Origin: Cellulomonas edaphi
Lineage (GTDB): Bacteria; Actinomycetota; Actinomycetes; Actinomycetales; Cellulomonadaceae
Assembly: GCF_030362815.1 (NCBI RefSeq)
Contig: NZ_JAUCGR010000002.1
Location: forward strand, 558,001 to 622,000
DNA: 64,000 nt
Direction of reading: 5' to 3'
Of this stretch, positions 7,412-16,062 are shown one piece after another. A model generated the notes under the pieces. That model had not been told where the DNA came from. It saw only the letters and a list, made by a program, of their open reading frames with translations, and made no database searches. A program made the position numbers and the translations under genes. Each line of letters opens with the position of its first letter. Position 1 is the first letter of the stretch.

Positions 7412-8939
7412 TCTCGACGATGTCGTCCGCCGATCGCTCGACGAGCGCGTCGAGCGACTGGGGCCCGCGGCACCCGCGCCTTCCTCCCTTGCCACGACGG
7501 TGGCTCGGGTGCGACTGCGACGTCGGCGGCGCATGGTCGGAGAGGTGTTCGCGGGTGTGGGCGTCGCCGCCTCGCTGCTGGTCGCGCTGGCGCTCGGCAC
7601 CGCGCACGAGCCCCCCGCGCCGGCCCAGACCCCGTCCCCCGCGCCGACGCTGAGCGCGCCCCCGTCGCCCAGCGCGACGCCCGGTCCCACCACGTCGGCG
7701 ACCGCGACGGCACTCCCGTCCCAGGCGCAGATCGATGCCGGCCTGGGCCTGCCCGCGACGACCCCGGCGCCGAGCGACGTCTGGAAGGACGTCGGCCCGG
7801 GCTGGGCGCTGGGGATCTACCGGCCCCGCTGGGTCACGGGCACGGGCGACGACCCCGTGTTCCGCTCCTCGGTGGTGCTGGCCTCCCCCGACGGCACCGC
7901 CTACCACCTGCGCGAGCTGCCCGTGGACAAGGACGTGACGCTGGCGCACTGGGAGCCAGGCGCCACCACGGCACTCGTGACCGTCGCGCCGGTCCATGAC
8001 GGGTTTACCGAGGCCGGGGTGCGCGGCTGGCTCGACCTGCGCTCGGGCAGATTGACGCGCGAGCCCGGCGCCGTCGGCGAACCGGTGGACGACATCGCCC
8101 CCGAGATCTCCTTCCGGGGGGTCGACCACCACGGGGACGAGATCTGGTTCGCGACCTATGGGCTCACGGGCGGCGGCGGCCCCGTCACTTTGGTCGTGCA
8201 GAAGCACGACGGGACGCTCGTGAGGCGCGTCGACCTCGATGGTGACGTCATGTACCTCGGCTCGAGCCTGCTCGACCCGGACGGGCGCCTTCTCGTCGCT
8301 CCCGGCCACGACGAGAACGAGGCGACGTTCGACGTCGTCGACCTCGACACCGGCCGGCAGACGGCACATCCCTACGGCGTGCCAGGTCAGTACTGCCAGG
8401 TGGTGGGCTGGCAGTCCGCCGTCGAGCTGCTCACGCGGTGCCGCACGGCGCCGTGGTCGTCCACGGGGTACGAGTCGCACCTGACCACAGCGGCCGACCC
8501 GCTCTACGTGATCCGCCTCGACGGCGGCGCCCCACGCAAGATCCGCACCCTCGCGACCCCCGACCCCGCCGTGCCGCTGTGGCACGGGCTGACTCTCGCC
8601 GACGGGTCGGTGGTCGTCGGCGCGCTCCCCCTCGGGTCCCACGACGACGGCTCCTGCGAGGCGGGTCTGTACTCGCTCGACTCCGTTGCCCGCCCGACGC
8701 CCCTGGGCATCGACCACGTCGTCGCAGCGACGCCCGTCGGGACGCTCGGGTCGCGCCTCTACGCGGTCACGCGCACCGGATGCGAGCCGACCACGGCGGA
8801 CACCACCCAGCTGGAGTCGCTCGACGGCAGCACCCGCACCGCCCTGCTGCGCCCGCCGTCCCCTACTTCCGGGCGGATCGAGGGCGGCCTCGGCTCATGG
8901 GCCGTCGCAGGTGGACCGGCGGCGCGGGCCTGGGGCTGA
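7401..8939 (+). CDS. Single-pass membrane protein of unknown function, cotranscribed with the sigma factor
   Basis: 512 residues: a cytoplasmic N-terminus of about 45 residues rich in Arg (RVRLRRRRR), one transmembrane helix at about 47-66, a Pro/Ser/Thr-rich linker of about 50 residues, then a large extracytoplasmic part of roughly 390 residues. That part has repeated beta-type segments (DGTAYHLREL, DPDGRLLVAPG, LDGGAPRKIRTLA) suggesting a beta-propeller-like fold, with several cysteines. The 11-base overlap with the sigma gene and the short cytoplasmic domain suggest an anti-sigma role, but no HxxxCxxC zinc motif is present. An envelope sensor or simply a regulated protein is also possible. 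ATG 7401 has GGAGG just upstream. Confidence 0.7.
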   Translation: MERDLDDVVRRSLDERVERLGPAAPAPSSLATTVARVRLRRRRRMVGEVFAGVGVAASLLVALALGTAHEPPAPAQTPSPAPTLSAPPSPSATPGPTTSATATALPSQAQIDAGLGLPATTPAPSDVWKDVGPGWALGIYRPRWVTGTGDDPVFRSSVVLASPDGTAYHLRELPVDKDVTLAHWEPGATTALVTVAPVHDGFTEAGVRGWLDLRSGRLTREPGAVGEPVDDIAPEISFRGVDHHGDEIWFATYGLTGGGGPVTLVVQKHDGTLVRRVDLDGDVMYLGSSLLDPDGRLLVAPGHDENEATFDVVDLDTGRQTAHPYGVPGQYCQVVGWQSAVELLTRCRTAPWSSTGYESHLTTAADPLYVIRLDGGAPRKIRTLATPDPAVPLWHGLTLADGSVVVGALPLGSHDDGSCEAGLYSLDSVARPTPLGIDHVVAATPVGTLGSRLYAVTRTGCEPTTADTTQLESLDGSTRTALLRPPSPTSGRIEGGLGSWAVAGGPAARAWG

Positions 8940-9055
8940 ACCTGGAGTCCGGGGTCCAGGTGCTGCGGCGGGCGAGGAACGTATCGACCCCGCGCCCGCC
9001 CCCGTCCTGGCTACGATCGCACCCGACCGCTCGTCCACCGGTTCCGGGAGCCGAC

Positions 9056-9850
9056 ATGCGCGTGACACGAATCGGAGGGCCGACGGTCCTCGTCGAGCTC
9101 GACGACTGGCGGATCCTGATCGATCCGACGTTCGACCCACCCGGGCGCCGCTACACGTTCGGGCTCGGCACCTCGAGCACCAAGACGCGGGGACCCGCGA
9201 TCGAGGCCGCCGACGTCGGACCGATCGACGTGGTGCTCGTGAGCCACGACCAGCACGCCGACAACCTCGACACCGCCGGCCGCGCGCTGCTTCCCGCGGC
9301 GACGTACGTCGTCACGACGCTCGCCGGCTCGCGCAGGCTCGCGGCCGCCAACGTCCACGGCCTCACCGCCGGCCAGTCCGTCGGGCTGACGGCGGCGGGC
9401 AAGGCGCCGCTCCGCGTGACCGCGACGCCCGGCCGGCACGGCCCCGCCCTGACGCGAGCCATCGTGGGAGACGTCATCGGCTTCGCCGTCCGCCGCGAGG
9501 ACCAGGAGACCGTCGCCTTGTGGGTGACGGGCGACACGGTCGTGTACCCGGAGCTGCTCGACGCGGCTCGCTCGTTGGACGTGGACGTGGTCGTCGTGAA
9601 CGTGGGGGGCGTGCGCTTCCCCGTCAGCGGCCCGCTCACCTACACGATGACCGGCTCGGAGGCCGTCCGCCTGCTCACCACGCTCGAGCCACGGGTCGCG
9701 ATCCCCGCCCACTACGACGGCTGGTCGCACTTCCGCGACGGCGAGGCGGGCCTGCGGGCGGCGCTCCGGACCGCGCCCGGCCGCGTCCAGGACGCGGTCC
9801 GCTGGGTTCCCGACGGTCAGCCCGTCGACACGGACGCGCCGGCGGAGTAG
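9056..9850 (+). CDS. MBL-fold metallo-hydrolase (UlaG-like)
   Basis: A 264-residue metallo-beta-lactamase-fold protein of the COG2220/UlaG-like kind. It begins MRVTRIGGPTVLVE with a DDWRILIDPTFD strand, then the metal motif SHDQHADNLD near residue 63, WVTGDTVVYPE near 157 and IPAHYDGWSHF near 218. The first metal motif reads H-x-x-H-x-D-N, not the usual H-x-H-x-D-H, so one metal site may be altered. Related proteins hydrolyse lactones or phosphodiesters; the substrate here is unknown. ATG 9056 is preceded by GGGAG at a short but usable distance. It is separated from the following aldo/keto reductase by a convergent junction. Confidence 0.82.
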   Translation: MRVTRIGGPTVLVELDDWRILIDPTFDPPGRRYTFGLGTSSTKTRGPAIEAADVGPIDVVLVSHDQHADNLDTAGRALLPAATYVVTTLAGSRRLAAANVHGLTAGQSVGLTAAGKAPLRVTATPGRHGPALTRAIVGDVIGFAVRREDQETVALWVTGDTVVYPELLDAARSLDVDVVVVNVGGVRFPVSGPLTYTMTGSEAVRLLTTLEPRVAIPAHYDGWSHFRDGEAGLRAALRTAPGRVQDAVRWVPDGQPVDTDAPAE

Positions 9851-9909
9851 CCGCGGGCGGCACCGGCCGGCCGCCGAGCCCGCACCGTCGACCCGCCGGC
9901 GATGCCCTC

Positions 9910-10686
9910 TCAGGCGAGGGCGTCGATGCGCGCCATCTCCTCATCGGTGAGCTCGAACCCGAACACGTCGAGGTTGCTCGCGAGCCGGTCCGGGTCCGTC
10001 GACTTGGGGATGACGACGACGTCGTGCTGCACGTGCCAGCGCAGCACCACCTGGGCGGGTGTCACGTCATGCGCACGGGCTGCCTCCACGAGGGCCGTCG
10101 CGCGCATGTCCGAGCGCTTCAACGGGCTGTACCCCTCGACTTGGACTCCCCGCTCCCGGTGCTGCGCAAGCAGCCGCGGGTCGTGGTCGGTCGGGCTGTA
10201 GGGAATCTGGTTCACCGCGGGCGCCTCGCCCGTCGCGGCGATCAGCTCGTCGATCTGCGCGATCGAGTAGTTGGAGACACCGATCGCGCGCACCAGCCCC
10301 TCGTCGCGCGCCGCGCGGAACGCCTCCCACGTCTCCGGTGCCGCGCCGGCGCTGGGCGGCCAGTGGATCAGCCACAGGTCGACGTGGTCCACGTGCAGTG
10401 CGACGAGCGACTCGGTCAGCGTCCGACGCTCCTGCCCGATCCGTTGTGGCGGGAGCTTGGTGGTGACGAAGACGTCGTCCCGGTCGATCCCGACCGTGGC
10501 GAGGGCGCGCCCGACCTCCGGCTCGTTGCCGTACATCGTGGCGGTGTCGACGTGCCGGTAGCCCAGCTGGAGCGCAGTGCTCACGGCTCTCTCTGCGACG
10601 CTCCCCGTCGCCTGCCAGGTGCCGAGGCCGAGCACCGGGATCTGTCCACCGTTCACCGGCCGGGTCGGAACGTTCGCGTCGATCAT
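9910..10686 (-). CDS. Aldo/keto reductase
   Basis: A 258-residue NADPH-dependent aldo/keto reductase of the bacterial 2,5-diketogluconate-reductase-like class. The catalytic tetrad is complete: Asp47 and Tyr52 (HVDTATMYGNE), Lys77 (VTTKLPP) and His108 (WLIHWP). The cofactor region is also recognisable: VIPKSTDPDRLASNLDVF near the C-terminus, with the conserved Lys-Ser. It reduces aldehydes or ketones to alcohols in the cytoplasm; the substrate is not predictable. It lies 99 bases downstream of the alpha/beta hydrolase gene on the same strand, so it could share its TetR control. It also has a weak CATGAT hexamer six bases before its ATG. Confidence 0.93.
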   Translation of the reverse strand: MIDANVPTRPVNGGQIPVLGLGTWQATGSVAERAVSTALQLGYRHVDTATMYGNEPEVGRALATVGIDRDDVFVTTKLPPQRIGQERRTLTESLVALHVDHVDLWLIHWPPSAGAAPETWEAFRAARDEGLVRAIGVSNYSIAQIDELIAATGEAPAVNQIPYSPTDHDPRLLAQHRERGVQVEGYSPLKRSDMRATALVEAARAHDVTPAQVVLRWHVQHDVVVIPKSTDPDRLASNLDVFGFELTDEEMARIDALA

Positions 10687-10785
10687 CGGGCCATCATGCG
10701 CGCCGGGCCCGCGGGTGGCATCCGGTCGGTTCCGGCTGACCGAGCCCGGCGGCTCGGATGTCGAGCCGCCTGGCGGTGCGGTCGG

Positions 10786-11706
<921 letters not shown>

Positions 11707-11711
11707 TCAAG

Positions 11712-11717
11712 TACAGT
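11712..11717 (+). promoter_or_regulatory. -10 element (TACAGT) for tetR, leaderless spacing
   Basis: TACAGT ends seven bases before the ATG at 11725. The second operator palindrome ends eight bases before this hexamer, which fits autorepression. Confidence 0.5.
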
Positions 11718-11724
11718 GGGGCGC

Positions 11725-12285
11725 ATGACCACGGACAGCGCCCGCGAGCAGATCCTCGCCACGGCCGAGGAGCTCTACTACACCAAGGGCTACGCGGCGG
11801 TCGGCATGGACGAGCTGCGGACCAAGGCCGGCGTCTCGTTGCGCCGCCTCTACGCGGCGTTCCCGTCCAAGGACGACGTGGTCCAGGCCGTGCTCGCACG
11901 CCGGCACGCGCAGTGGGAGGCCGGGCTGAACGGCGCCGTCGAGGCGGCCGGCGAGGACCCCCGCGACCGCCTGCTCGCCGTCTACGGATACCTGGAGAGC
12001 TGGTTCTGCTCGGACGGCTTCCGCGGCTGCGCGTTCATCAACGCCTTCGGGGAGCTGGGCGGCACCAACCCGGAGGTCGCGGCGATCGTCCGCGAGCACA
12101 AGGCCGCGTTCCAGCGGTACATGGCCGGTCTCGTGGCTGCGACGGGCGCGCCCGCGCTGCTCGCCGCGCAGCTGTCCATCCTGGCCGAGGGGGCCCAGAG
12201 CACCGCGGCGATCTCGGCGGACCCGCAGGCGGCGGCGCAGGCGCGCGCCGCCGCCGAGACGCTGATCGACGCGGCGATCGGCTGA
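11725..12285 (+). CDS. TetR/AcrR family transcriptional repressor
   Basis: A 186-residue TetR-family regulator. The N-terminal HTH is REQILATAEELYYTKGY followed by VGMDELRTKAGVSLRRLYAAFPSKDDVV (about residues 7-53). The ligand-binding half includes GFRGCAFINAFGELG and IVREHKAAFQRYMAGL, typical of the subgroup that controls hydrolases or quinone/aldehyde-responsive genes. It is divergent from the alpha/beta hydrolase gene, with two matching 16-bp palindromes in between, so it most likely represses both that gene and itself. The ATG at 11725 was chosen over GTG 11716 because a TACAGT hexamer lies seven bases upstream and there is no ribosome-binding site. Confidence 0.9.
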   Translation: MTTDSAREQILATAEELYYTKGYAAVGMDELRTKAGVSLRRLYAAFPSKDDVVQAVLARRHAQWEAGLNGAVEAAGEDPRDRLLAVYGYLESWFCSDGFRGCAFINAFGELGGTNPEVAAIVREHKAAFQRYMAGLVAATGAPALLAAQLSILAEGAQSTAAISADPQAAAQARAAAETLIDAAIG

Positions 12286-12294
12286 GCGGGCGCC

Positions 12295-13602
12295 TCAGCC
12301 GACCGCCACCTCCCGACGCGCAGCGGCGAGGTCGCTGACCACGCGCGCGACGCCGGCAATGCCGTCGTACTGCGCGTACTCGGCCTCGAGCTCGCGCGCA
12401 CGCGCACGGAACGACGGGGTCGTCAGAAGCCGTCGCACGGACTCGCGGACGGCTCGCGGGCTCGTCACGTCGTCCCGGTCCACACGGGCTCGCACGCCGG
12501 CCCCGGACCACTCGACCCGCGCCCCGACCTCGGCCTTGTCCTCCGTGCGGCCCGCCACCACGAGCGGGACCCCGTGCGAGAGGGCCAGCTGCACCCCGCC
12601 GAACCCGCCGTTCGTCACCATGACGTCGACGAACGGCAGCAGCCGGTCGAAGGGCACGAACGGCGTCACGCGGGCGTTGGGCGGCACGGCGACGCTGTCG
12701 TCGTCGGTGGTCGCCACCACGAGCACGTCCTCGTCCGCCAGACCTTCGAGCGCGGGTCGCACGAGCCTGCGCGAGTCCGTGGCGATGGTCCCCTGCGTCA
12801 CCAGGACGACGGGACGACCGGCCGCACGCGCGGCACGCACGTCTCCCCACCACGTGGGCTCCTCGAAGGACTCGACGCCCCGCGGGAGCAGGGCACCGAC
12901 CGTCTCGACCTTCTCCGGCAGGTCGGAGCGCGGGTACTCCAGGCCCGGGACGGACGTCTGCAGCACGCGCGTGGCCATGGTCTGCGACCAGTCGAAGAAG
13001 AAGCCGCGCTGCGGCGGCATCCCGGCCGCGACGACGAGCTCGTGCGCGCGCCGCTGGACGGACCGGAACACGACCTTCTCGATGAGGACGCGCAGCCCGC
13101 GCGCCACCAGACGTCCGCCCGCCGTCGTCGGAGGCATCAGCCCGGTCCCGAAGGGCATGGTGTCGCGGCTGGTGAGCGGGAGCGGCGACACCGAGAACAC
13201 CACCGACGGGATGCCGTGACGACGGCCGGCGATGGACCCGGCGATGAAGGCGTTGTCGGAGACGATGACGTCCGGGCGGTGGCGGGCGACGATCGCGTCG
13301 ACGTCCTCCAGGAACCCGGGCACGGTCTCGACGAAGTGGTGACGCGCGTCGAACTGGAGCCTGCGCACGCCCGGCTTGGGTGCGCCGTGCGCGAGCGCCC
13401 ACTCGTCGATCAAGGAGTCGTCCAGGTCTCGCCCGGCGACCATCGGCTCCACGCCGGCGCCGGTGGCCAGCACGGCCGACGCGAACTTGCTGCCGGTGTA
13501 CACGCGCACGTCGTGGCCCGCCGCGACGAGCTCGCGGACCACGGGCAACGCGGGTCGCACGTGACCCGTGATCGGCGACAGGGTGAACAGGATGGTGCTC
13601 AT
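12295..13602 (-). CDS. GT1 family glycosyltransferase (MGT/UGT type)
   Basis: A 435-residue GT-B glycosyltransferase related to macrolide and glycopeptide glycosyltransferases and UDP-glucuronosyltransferases. The N-terminal acceptor domain begins ILFTLSPITGHVRPALPVV. The C-terminal donor domain carries VVLVTQGTIATD near residue 265 and the nucleotide-sugar motif VMVTNGGFGGVQLALSHGVPLV near 335, with Asn-Gly-Gly in place of the commoner His-Gly-Gly. These enzymes attach a sugar to small lipophilic acceptors such as antibiotics or lipids. ATG 13602 has GAGGAG six bases upstream. It converges on the tetR gene with only nine bases between the stops and is not part of an obvious biosynthetic cluster. 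Confidence 0.88.
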   Translation of the reverse strand: MSTILFTLSPITGHVRPALPVVRELVAAGHDVRVYTGSKFASAVLATGAGVEPMVAGRDLDDSLIDEWALAHGAPKPGVRRLQFDARHHFVETVPGFLEDVDAIVARHRPDVIVSDNAFIAGSIAGRRHGIPSVVFSVSPLPLTSRDTMPFGTGLMPPTTAGGRLVARGLRVLIEKVVFRSVQRRAHELVVAAGMPPQRGFFFDWSQTMATRVLQTSVPGLEYPRSDLPEKVETVGALLPRGVESFEEPTWWGDVRAARAAGRPVVLVTQGTIATDSRRLVRPALEGLADEDVLVVATTDDDSVAVPPNARVTPFVPFDRLLPFVDVMVTNGGFGGVQLALSHGVPLVVAGRTEDKAEVGARVEWSGAGVRARVDRDDVTSPRAVRESVRRLLTTPSFRARARELEAEYAQYDGIAGVARVVSDLAAARREVAVG

Positions 13603-15929
13603 CGAGACTCCTCGGTGCGACGGGATGCGGCCGGGATCTCCGGCCGGGCAACCAGGAGTCCGCACCCGTCCCCCTGATACGCCGCACGGGCGGGTGAACC
13701 GTTCGTCCGCCCGTCTCGTGTTCGTCGTATCGGGCCCACCGTGGGCTCGCGACGAGAGGGTTGACGATGAAGACGATCCTGAGACGTACCTCGCTGGCCG
13801 CCGCGGTGGTGCTGACCGCCGGGCTGATCGGCGCCCCGGCGGCGCTCGCCGGTGGCGACCACGGCAGCAGCCACTCCCACGGTCATGACGGCCGGACCAT
13901 CCTGCACGCCACGATCGCGGGAAGCCTGACCAGCGACCCGGTGCTCTTCGCGGGGACCACCCCGGTGGCCCCGGGCGGCGCCGACTGGGTGATCGGCAAG
14001 GGCGATGCGCGCCTGCGCCACGACGGCCGCCTCGTCGTCCGGGTCGACCGCCTGGTGCTCACGTCGACCGGCGCCAACCCGGTCACGCAGGTGGCGGCGA
14101 GCGTCGCGTGCAACGGCGCGGTGGTCGCGACGACGGCCGTCGTGCCCTTCTCGACGACGGGCGACGCCCGGATCACGGCGCACGTCGCGCTCCCGGACCG
14201 CTGCATCGCGCCCGTGGTGCTGCTCAACCCGCGCGGCAACCCCGCGGTCTTCATCGGGATCACCGGCGTCGAGGAGTGACGCGAGGACCGGCGCCTCGCC
14301 GCCCGGACGGGCGTCGAGGAGCCGGTCGCTCCCACACGGAGCGATCTGGGCCTCAGAGGGACGTTCCGGCGAGGCGCTCAGCAGCTCGAGGATCCCCATC
14401 ACGACGAGCACGCCCACGGTCGTCCACACGACGAGCCCGACCGTCGGCTCGTCGGCGGCGATGATCACCAGCACGCCCAGGGCGATGACGACCCAGCGCA
14501 GGAGCGTGCGGCGCGCGCCCAGCCACACCCCGAAGCCGCCGGTGTCGACGCCTCGGCCGCGCCCCCACGACCTGATCGTCTCGAAGCCGCTGCCCGCCGA
14601 CCGCCGGGTCGCGATCGCGGCAGCCGATCCGCCGGCGATGAAGCTGAAGAACGCGACGACGAGGCCGATGATTGCGACCACGCGGATGGTCACCTTCATG
14701 AAGTGCACGATCGTCTCGTACAGCACCGTCACCGCGCCGCCCGACGCCGTCGCGGGGATCGAGCCGAGGATGGCCTCCTTGCCGACGGCGAGACCGACCG
14801 CGAGCAGAGCCATGCCGCCGACGAGGGCCAGGGCGGCGGCGGCGGTGGTGCGCAGCCGGGTGGTCGAGACCGCAACACCGGCGACCAGGAACATGAGCGC
14901 GATCCACGGCAGCCAGTCGCCCAGCGTGTCCAGCACATTGTACGCCGTGCGCAGCTGCACCAGGCTGTCCGCCTGCGCGATCGGGATGACCGGGTTGGCG
15001 TCCGGGATCAACGACGCGACCCCCAGGCCGGCCTCGACGAGCTGCTGCTTGACGATCTCGATCACGGGGCCGAGCTGCAGGCTGAGCTCCCCCTCGTCGT
15101 CGAGCTGAACCACCGTGTTCGGATCGCCGTTCAGCACCGCGACGATCTGCGTCTGCGCGGTGCGGTTGATCTGTGTCCACATGGTGCTGAACGCGTCCGA
15201 CTGGACGAACCTCGTCACCGTCTTGGTCACCAGCGTCTCGATGCCGCTGGTCAGCGGCGCATCCAGAAGCTCGATCCGCTCGGTCAGGGCCGGGGGCGCG
15301 CCCTGCTGGACGAGGAACTGCTGGAGCTCGTCGGTGACGGTGCTGACGTCGATCCGGTCCATCACGGTGTTCACCGTGCGGTTGATGATCGCCTGCTGCA
15401 CCTGCGGGTCGTCCGCGAGCGGGGCCACCGTCTCCAGGTAGCGGTCGGTGTCCGTGAGCGTGCGCTCGGCCCAGCTGGCCACGAGCCCGAGCGGCGCCAG
15501 GAGCGCTCCGATCGCCACCAGCACGACGGCCGTCCACTGCCGGACGCGGTGGCGCGGTGCGCGCACCACCGCCACCGGTGCGGTCGTCGCCGGCACCTCG
15601 CTCAGCCGGCGCCGCAGGGCCGCGTTCTCGGCCTCGAGCTTCGCCAGCCGGGCGGCGACGTCCTCGTCTGCCGCCGCACTCGCGGCGGGGACGTCGATCA
15701 CGAGGGTGTCCGCCTCGGTCGGGTGGGCGTCGGCCACGTCCGCCGCCCGCTCGTCGGCGGGCGTCTCCGTGCCCGGCTCGTCGGGCTCGCCGTCCGCCGC
15801 GGTGCCCGCCCCGGACGGCGCCTCGGGAGGAACCCTGTCCCCGGCGACCGCCTCGTCGGCCCGCCGCTCCGCAGCGGGGCCCGTACCACCCGGTGCTCGC
15901 CTCGGCTTGCGCTCGCTGGGTGGTGTCAT
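13599..15929 (-). CDS. Four-to-six-helix membrane protein; frame lacks a normal stop after about 525 residues
   Basis: From ATG 15929 (preceded by GGAGGC) the protein has an acidic Pro/Ala/Glu-rich N-terminus of about 75 residues, a short coiled coil (VAARLAKLEAENAALRRRL), a membrane helix near 115-135, and an extracytoplasmic domain of about 190 residues. A cluster of hydrophobic helices follows from about 340 to 525. This looks like a complete actinobacterial membrane protein ending near 14353. In this frame, however, no stop occurs until 13599, adding about 250 Arg/Asp/His-rich residues that mirror the secreted-protein gene on the other strand. A neighbouring frame stops at 14353-14355 (ending ERLAGTSL), so a one-base frameshift or sequencing error is likely. 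Function unknown. Confidence 0.6.
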   Translation of the reverse strand: MTPPSERKPRRAPGGTGPAAERRADEAVAGDRVPPEAPSGAGTAADGEPDEPGTETPADERAADVADAHPTEADTLVIDVPAASAAADEDVAARLAKLEAENAALRRRLSEVPATTAPVAVVRAPRHRVRQWTAVVLVAIGALLAPLGLVASWAERTLTDTDRYLETVAPLADDPQVQQAIINRTVNTVMDRIDVSTVTDELQQFLVQQGAPPALTERIELLDAPLTSGIETLVTKTVTRFVQSDAFSTMWTQINRTAQTQIVAVLNGDPNTVVQLDDEGELSLQLGPVIEIVKQQLVEAGLGVASLIPDANPVIPIAQADSLVQLRTAYNVLDTLGDWLPWIALMFLVAGVAVSTTRLRTTAAAALALVGGMALLAVGLAVGKEAILGSIPATASGGAVTVLYETIVHFMKVTIRVVAIIGLVVAFFSFIAGGSAAAIATRRSAGSGFETIRSWGRGRGVDTGGFGVWLGARRTLLRWVVIALGVLVIIAADEPTVGLVVWTTVGVLVVMGILELLSASPERPSEAQIAPCGSDRLLDARPGGEAPVLASLLDAGDPDEDRGVAARVEQHHGRDAAVRERDVRRDPGVARRREGHDGRRRDHRAVARDARRHLRDRVGAGRREHQAVDPDDEAAVVAQARIALADHPVGAARGHRGGPREEHRVAGQASRDRGVQDGPAVMTVGVAAAVVATGERRRGADQPGGQHHRGGQRGTSQDRLHRQPSRREPTVGPIRRTRDGRTNGSPARAAYQGDGCGLLVARPEIPAASRRTEESR
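13767..14279 (+). CDS. Secreted protein of unknown function with a His-rich N-terminus
   Basis: A 170-residue protein with a classical signal peptide: basic MKTILRRT, a hydrophobic core of about 15 residues, and cleavage expected after APAALA near residue 28. The mature protein opens with a histidine-rich stretch (GGDHGSSHSHGHDG) that could bind metal. It continues as a beta-rich domain with two cysteines (VACNGAVV, DRCIAP) that may form a disulfide. No family is recognised. ATG 13767 has GAGAGGG six bases upstream; TTG 13761 is an alternative. The opposite strand is entirely open in one frame through this gene (see the membrane-protein entry), but the signal peptide makes this strand the convincing one. 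Confidence 0.75.
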   Translation: MKTILRRTSLAAAVVLTAGLIGAPAALAGGDHGSSHSHGHDGRTILHATIAGSLTSDPVLFAGTTPVAPGGADWVIGKGDARLRHDGRLVVRVDRLVLTSTGANPVTQVAASVACNGAVVATTAVVPFSTTGDARITAHVALPDRCIAPVVLLNPRGNPAVFIGITGVEE

Positions 15930-16062
15930 GGCTGCCTCCTGCGTCGTGTGACCTGGGCGAACACGTCGATCTTGGCAGGATCGGCGGCGCAGGGACAGCG
16001 TTTCGTCCGTATGTGTCCGCTTCGTGCTCCGGGCGGCGAACAGCCGCCCGACAAGGCCGTCC

